The translations under genes were made by a program, and so were the position numbers. This document shows positions 60,779 through 64,000 of a stretch of DNA of 64,000 nucleotides, piece after piece (within the stretch, counting starts at the first letter, position 1; the number at the start of each line of letters is the position of its first letter). This DNA comes from Lingula anatina (taxonomy: Eukaryota; Brachiopoda; Lingulata; Lingulida; Lingulidae): positions 310,001 through 374,000 of the forward strand of contig NW_019775802.1 of NCBI RefSeq assembly GCF_001039355.2, written 5' to 3'. A model generated the notes under the pieces. The model had not been told where the DNA came from. It made no database searches and saw nothing but the letters and a program-made list of their open reading frames with translations.

Positions 60779-61252
60779 TTAGTACCTAGGTGAAGCACTC
60801 CTCTGTGCCCCAGGGACCTCACCAGCCCCTAACTCTTGGTATCTGTTGGGGTCCTCAGGTCTGGACTTGGGTTGGGGATTTGGGCTGTGGCCGGCAATGT
60901 TCTCCAGTAAAATGCTTGACAATTTCAGTATGGTAGCATGCAGCATATACTGCAAGCAGAGAGCACCAAACCCTTTGTAGAATCCAAAAAAGCCCTCCTC
61001 CTTTACAATATGTTTAAAGCAGTCAAAAAGTCCATCATATGCAGTGGTGATGGGTACCACCTCCAGTCCATTGTCTGTATTATCTATGATGGTGCGGGTG
61101 CCCTGCATGAACAGCCGGTTTACCATGGTTTCTAGTGGGAACAACATCACATCTGCTACCAGATTAGCTGTGAAGGAAGCCAGGAGTTCTGGGAAGTAGG
61201 TCTCATAAATACTTCTCTGGGCATGCTGTAGCTGATCCTCATGCCTTGGGTC
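60779..61252 (-). CDS. SLC25A46: SLC25A46 last coding exon (partial gene)
   Basis: SLC25A46 is an atypical mitochondrial carrier of the outer membrane that acts in mitochondrial fission/fusion and lipid traffic rather than ordinary transport. The exon starts after TTTCAG at 61253 (DPRHEDQLQHAQRSIYETYFPEL) and ends at TAA (60779-60781): 157 codons plus stop. It covers the third carrier repeat: LFPLETMVNRLFMQGTRTII, then DCFKHIVKEEGFFGFYKGFG and LQYMLHATILKLSSILL. These closely match the vertebrate protein, including the QGTRTIIDNTD stretch. After the point where the human protein ends there is an extra Pro-rich tail of about 35 residues (HSPNPQPKSRPEDPN...). The upstream exons lie beyond base 64000, so the flank to the right is intron. 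Confidence 0.9.
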   Translation of the reverse strand, partial: DPRHEDQLQHAQRSIYETYFPELLASFTANLVADVMLFPLETMVNRLFMQGTRTIIDNTDNGLEVVPITTAYDGLFDCFKHIVKEEGFFGFYKGFGALCLQYMLHATILKLSSILLENIAGHSPNPQPKSRPEDPNRYQELGAGEVPGAQRSASPRY

Positions 61253-61530
61253 CTGAAATAATGCAATTAAATTATGTTACTGGTCTCATTAATACTTCTC
61301 TACTGGTAGGCATGTTGCAGCTGATCCTCAAGCCTTGAGTCCTGAAATATTGCAATTAAAATTTGTAACTGGTCTCATAATTATTTCCCTTGGCATGATG
61401 AACTTGATCCTCATGCCTTGGGTCTTGAAATGTTGCAATTAAAATTTGTAACTGGTCTTATAGATACTTCACTGGGCATGCTGTACCTGATCCTCATGCC
61501 TTGGCCCCTGAAATAATGCAATTACATATC
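61198..61530. repeat. Tandem array of four ~84-bp units that includes an SLC25A46 splice acceptor
   Basis: Units start near 61198, 61281, 61368 and 61452. Each reads GGTCT(C/T)AT-AATACTTC...GGCATG-TG-A--TGATCCTCATGCCTTGG--CCTGAAAT--TGCAATTA. The first unit is the real start of the last exon (61200-61252) plus its acceptor and branch-point region; the other three are copies within the preceding intron. Copy 2 keeps TTTCAG but then has an in-frame stop; copy 3 has lost it (TTCAAG); copy 4 keeps TTTCAG. Confidence 0.85.
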
Positions 61531-63783
61531 AGTCCCTATAAAGATAATCACCTTGTATCGAGCCTTGTGATAATGAACACTAAATTACAGACTCAAACCA
61601 TGAATTCATGGCGGTAATGTAAAAGTAACAGTCAAGGGCATCACGTAAAAGAGCCCAAACAATTTGGTTAGCCTTGTTTGCATACAGGTTCTTTTTATGA
61701 GCCGTGAACTATTTTCAACATGACTCTTATTATGTGCTCTTGATATACACAACATATTGAAATGGTATATTAGCAGTTTAACCATTCTTGTTTTTTACAC
61801 TGCAGTGTTCCCAACCACTAGTTCTACATTTGCACCATGAATTGCCATTTGAGTTGTTACTTTGGCAATATGTGAAAACCACAGATCGAAGCTAGACATA
61901 ACAAACTACTATTTTGCTTATAAGGCCTGTATATAATTGATGCACATTAAGGCTAAGATGATCACAGTTAGACTGGGTTCCATCCCTAGATCGATCTAAC
62001 AGGATTGGTCCATCTCCAAGGGGTTTCTCACTAAATTGCTTTCAGCTTAAGTGGCTTAGATGTCTGGGATGCCTACTAAAGCTGCTAAACAATACTTAAT
62101 TACCCTCTATCAGCTTCAGCAGGCGTGACAGACATCTAAGCCTCTTAAGTAAATTGCAATTAAGCGAGAATCCCCTTGGAGATAGTTCGATCCAAAGTTA
62201 GTACGATAGGGTCTGGAAATGGTCTTTTAATTTCACAGTTTACTGTATAAATTTTAATGAAATATGAAATTTTACTCATGTTATACAAAGAATATGACAT
62301 AAAGACTTTAAAAAATGTAAGTTTGTCAGAATCTAAGAATTATGGTTTTTTGCTTATTTTTCAAAGTTTTTTGTGTCAGCTTACGGTTATATTGAATTAA
62401 AAAAAAACTTAACTGAGAGTGATCTGGAAAACAACATATTTAGTGCTGCAGTGCAGAAAATAATGAGTTTCTGAGAATTATGCCTATCTGCTATCAGAAC
62501 CATGGATCAAATTTGAAAACTAACTTCAATGAAGCATTGATGATTTGCTCACCAATTAAGGGCAGAATGGAAGTGACAAACCATTCAGTATAAAAACCAA
62601 TCTGAAGAATGGTATATGTAGACTAGTCACAAACAGTGAATGCACAATTGAAAAGATAGAATATTCTCTATGTGATAGTTTAAAAGCATAAAAATTGTAC
62701 TCATATTTTTTACTTATTTAACTTCTACTTATAAATATTAACATATGCCTGATTTCCTAACATCTATATATGGGCTATTGAAAAATAATGGCTTATTTTG
62801 TCAATTGTCACAAATTTTGTAAAAACTGATGAAACGTTAAGCTAATTATATCATTATATCTCTCATTTAAGGTAGTTCACAGCTGCAAAAATATTTAATT
62901 TGTCTCCAATAGTAAAAATAAATTACAGTTGAAAATAAAGCTAACAAAAGCCAGGTGTTTAGTACTTTTAAGCTGCAACTGATTTCAACCTCTTTTTTTT
63001 TTTAATACGTAATCATATCATTCAAAAACTTTTATTGAGGTTCATTCAACATCTTGGTTGTTGTTTATTGACATGACTTAGTTTTTTGTTTCATATAAAA
63101 AGTTTGATCATTTATGAATTCTTTCTTTGCTGCAAATGAATAAAACTGACCAAAGATAGAGGTAAAAATGTGTCAGGAGTGAAACACCATCTGAAACAAA
63201 TTGTAGCTTACCTCAGTGCTCTATTATATACGTAAATGCAATTAACTGTCTCATTTCATACTGTAACAACAATTACACCAATTGTGTTCAAATGATCAAA
63301 AGACATAATTAAGCTATATTTCTCTATGGCTTTTCATTGTTATATCACAAACACTGCTTGATCATTTTAAAAAAATCTTTTAGAATGACATAAGTGTAAA
63401 ACTGTCTTAAAAGGGATATAGCTGCAGGATAAAAGCTGTATAAAAATAATTTTACTACCTGAAAAAACTAAAAGCCTGGAGTTACTTGGTAGAAAATTAA
63501 AAGCTGTGAGCTGGATAGAAACTGTTCCTCATATCAGACAGTGTTTTATTTACTACCCTCTTGAGGTAAATAGACTGAATAGCAAGATCTGCCCTAATCA
63601 GTCACTTGCCAATTTAACTAACTTTTCCAATGTTTTTTCCCTCTAAGGTTGAATGCCCATGCCATTAATTATCACAAAGACTTAAAAAACTAACACACCT
63701 GTAAAATTAGTTAAAATGGATGCATTTTTAGTAAATGCTTTCAATTTCTTTCAAAACTGTATTTGCTGCATTGCCTTTTTCTA
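61531..63783. other. SLC25A46 intron, no exon recognised
   Basis: AT-rich intronic DNA upstream (minus strand) of the last exon. It contains the foldback at 62001-62200; otherwise nothing recognised. Confidence 0.5.
62001..62200. mobile_element. Foldback element with ~75-80 bp imperfect arms
   Basis: Left arm includes CATCTCCAAGGGG, TTCTCAC, GGCTTAGATGTCTG and GCCTACTAAAGCTG. The right arm has the inverted forms CAGCTTCAGCAGGCGTG, CAGACATCTAAGCC, GCGAGAATCCCC and TTGGAGATAG. Loop of about 25 bases. Likely a MITE of unknown superfamily. Confidence 0.75.
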
Positions 63784-64000
63784 TACTTTCATAGTGTTAT
63801 CACTCCAAGTTGGTGCATTGTTCAATTCAATCCCCAACAGCTTATAATTACAGACTTGTTTAACAGCCTCACCACCAATTTCAATAGGATCTTTACTGTT
63901 TTGATTCCTTCTGTAGTCTACAATCATCTCTTTTGTTTTGCTAACATTCAAGATCAAACCATTGTTTCTACACCAGTTAACTGAAGATGACACCTATTGT
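63781..64000 (-). pseudogene. LINE reverse-transcriptase fragment, running off the window edge
   Basis: The minus-strand frame reads VNWCRNNGLILNVSKTKEM, then IVDYRRN, then IEIGGEAVKQVCNYKLLGIELN and APTWSDN. This is the segment just after the catalytic box in CR1/Rex-type LINEs (NGL-LNV-KTKEM-VDFR ... YKYLG). The frame ends just after; a stop lies a few codons before VSSS at the window edge. Located in an intron of SLC25A46. Confidence 0.85.

Noticed and set aside
1-64000. CRISPR arrays, operons, tRNA or rRNA genes
   Set aside because: Scanned by eye for regularly spaced repeats and for tRNA T-loop GGTTCRA motifs in context; nothing convincing. Periodic repeats seen are microsatellites, the duplication and the SLC25A46 acceptor array.

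Overview
This is an AT-rich piece of animal nuclear DNA. Genes are split by GT-AG introns, intergenic DNA is long, microsatellites are common ((AT)n, (CT)n, (AAAT)n), and there are many short inverted-repeat transposons and decayed LINEs. The gene set (CEMIP-like hyaluronan-binding family protein, RGR-like opsin, cysteine-rich IL-17-like cytokines) points to a marine invertebrate, perhaps a mollusc or other lophotrochozoan, or an invertebrate deuterostome. I cannot fix the phylum from the sequence. Nothing prokaryotic is present: no operons, CRISPR arrays or phage genes.

Layout. (1) 1-9.6 kb, minus strand: MRPL24 (uL24m). Three coding exons are visible and the 3' end runs off the left edge. 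A complete intronless adenosine kinase gene lies on the opposite strand inside one of its introns. The first MRPL24 coding exon sits in a ~2.3 kb segment that occurs twice in tandem around a single N, which is probably two haplotypes joined by the assembler. (2) 9.6-15.7 kb: repeats, including a decayed LINE split by a long hairpin element. (3) 15.7-32.8 kb, plus strand: a 23-exon CEMIP-like gene whose frame I followed intact through every splice site (1,076 codons plus stop), with a TATA box and a 6.3 kb first intron. (4) 36.8-38.1 kb and 47.7-49.7 kb, minus strand: two paralogous three-exon genes for small secreted cysteine-rich proteins (225 and 230 aa), resembling IL-17-type cystine-knot cytokines. 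(5) 40.6-44.3 kb, minus strand, between them: a complete six-exon, 294-aa RGR/peropsin-like opsin. (6) 49.7-60.8 kb: no gene recognised; repeats. (7) 60.8-61.25 kb, minus strand: last coding exon of SLC25A46; the rest of that gene lies beyond the right edge. A LINE reverse-transcriptase fragment closes the window.

The genes do not form a pathway. The main novelties are: three copies of an ultra-short (27-38 bp) palindromic insertion, each flanked by a perfect 7-bp direct repeat; the cytokine-like gene pair; an opsin lacking both the Arg of the DRY motif and the Asn of NPxxY; a tandem array that has copied an SLC25A46 splice acceptor; and alternative final acceptors in the CEMIP-like gene that would give very different C-termini.
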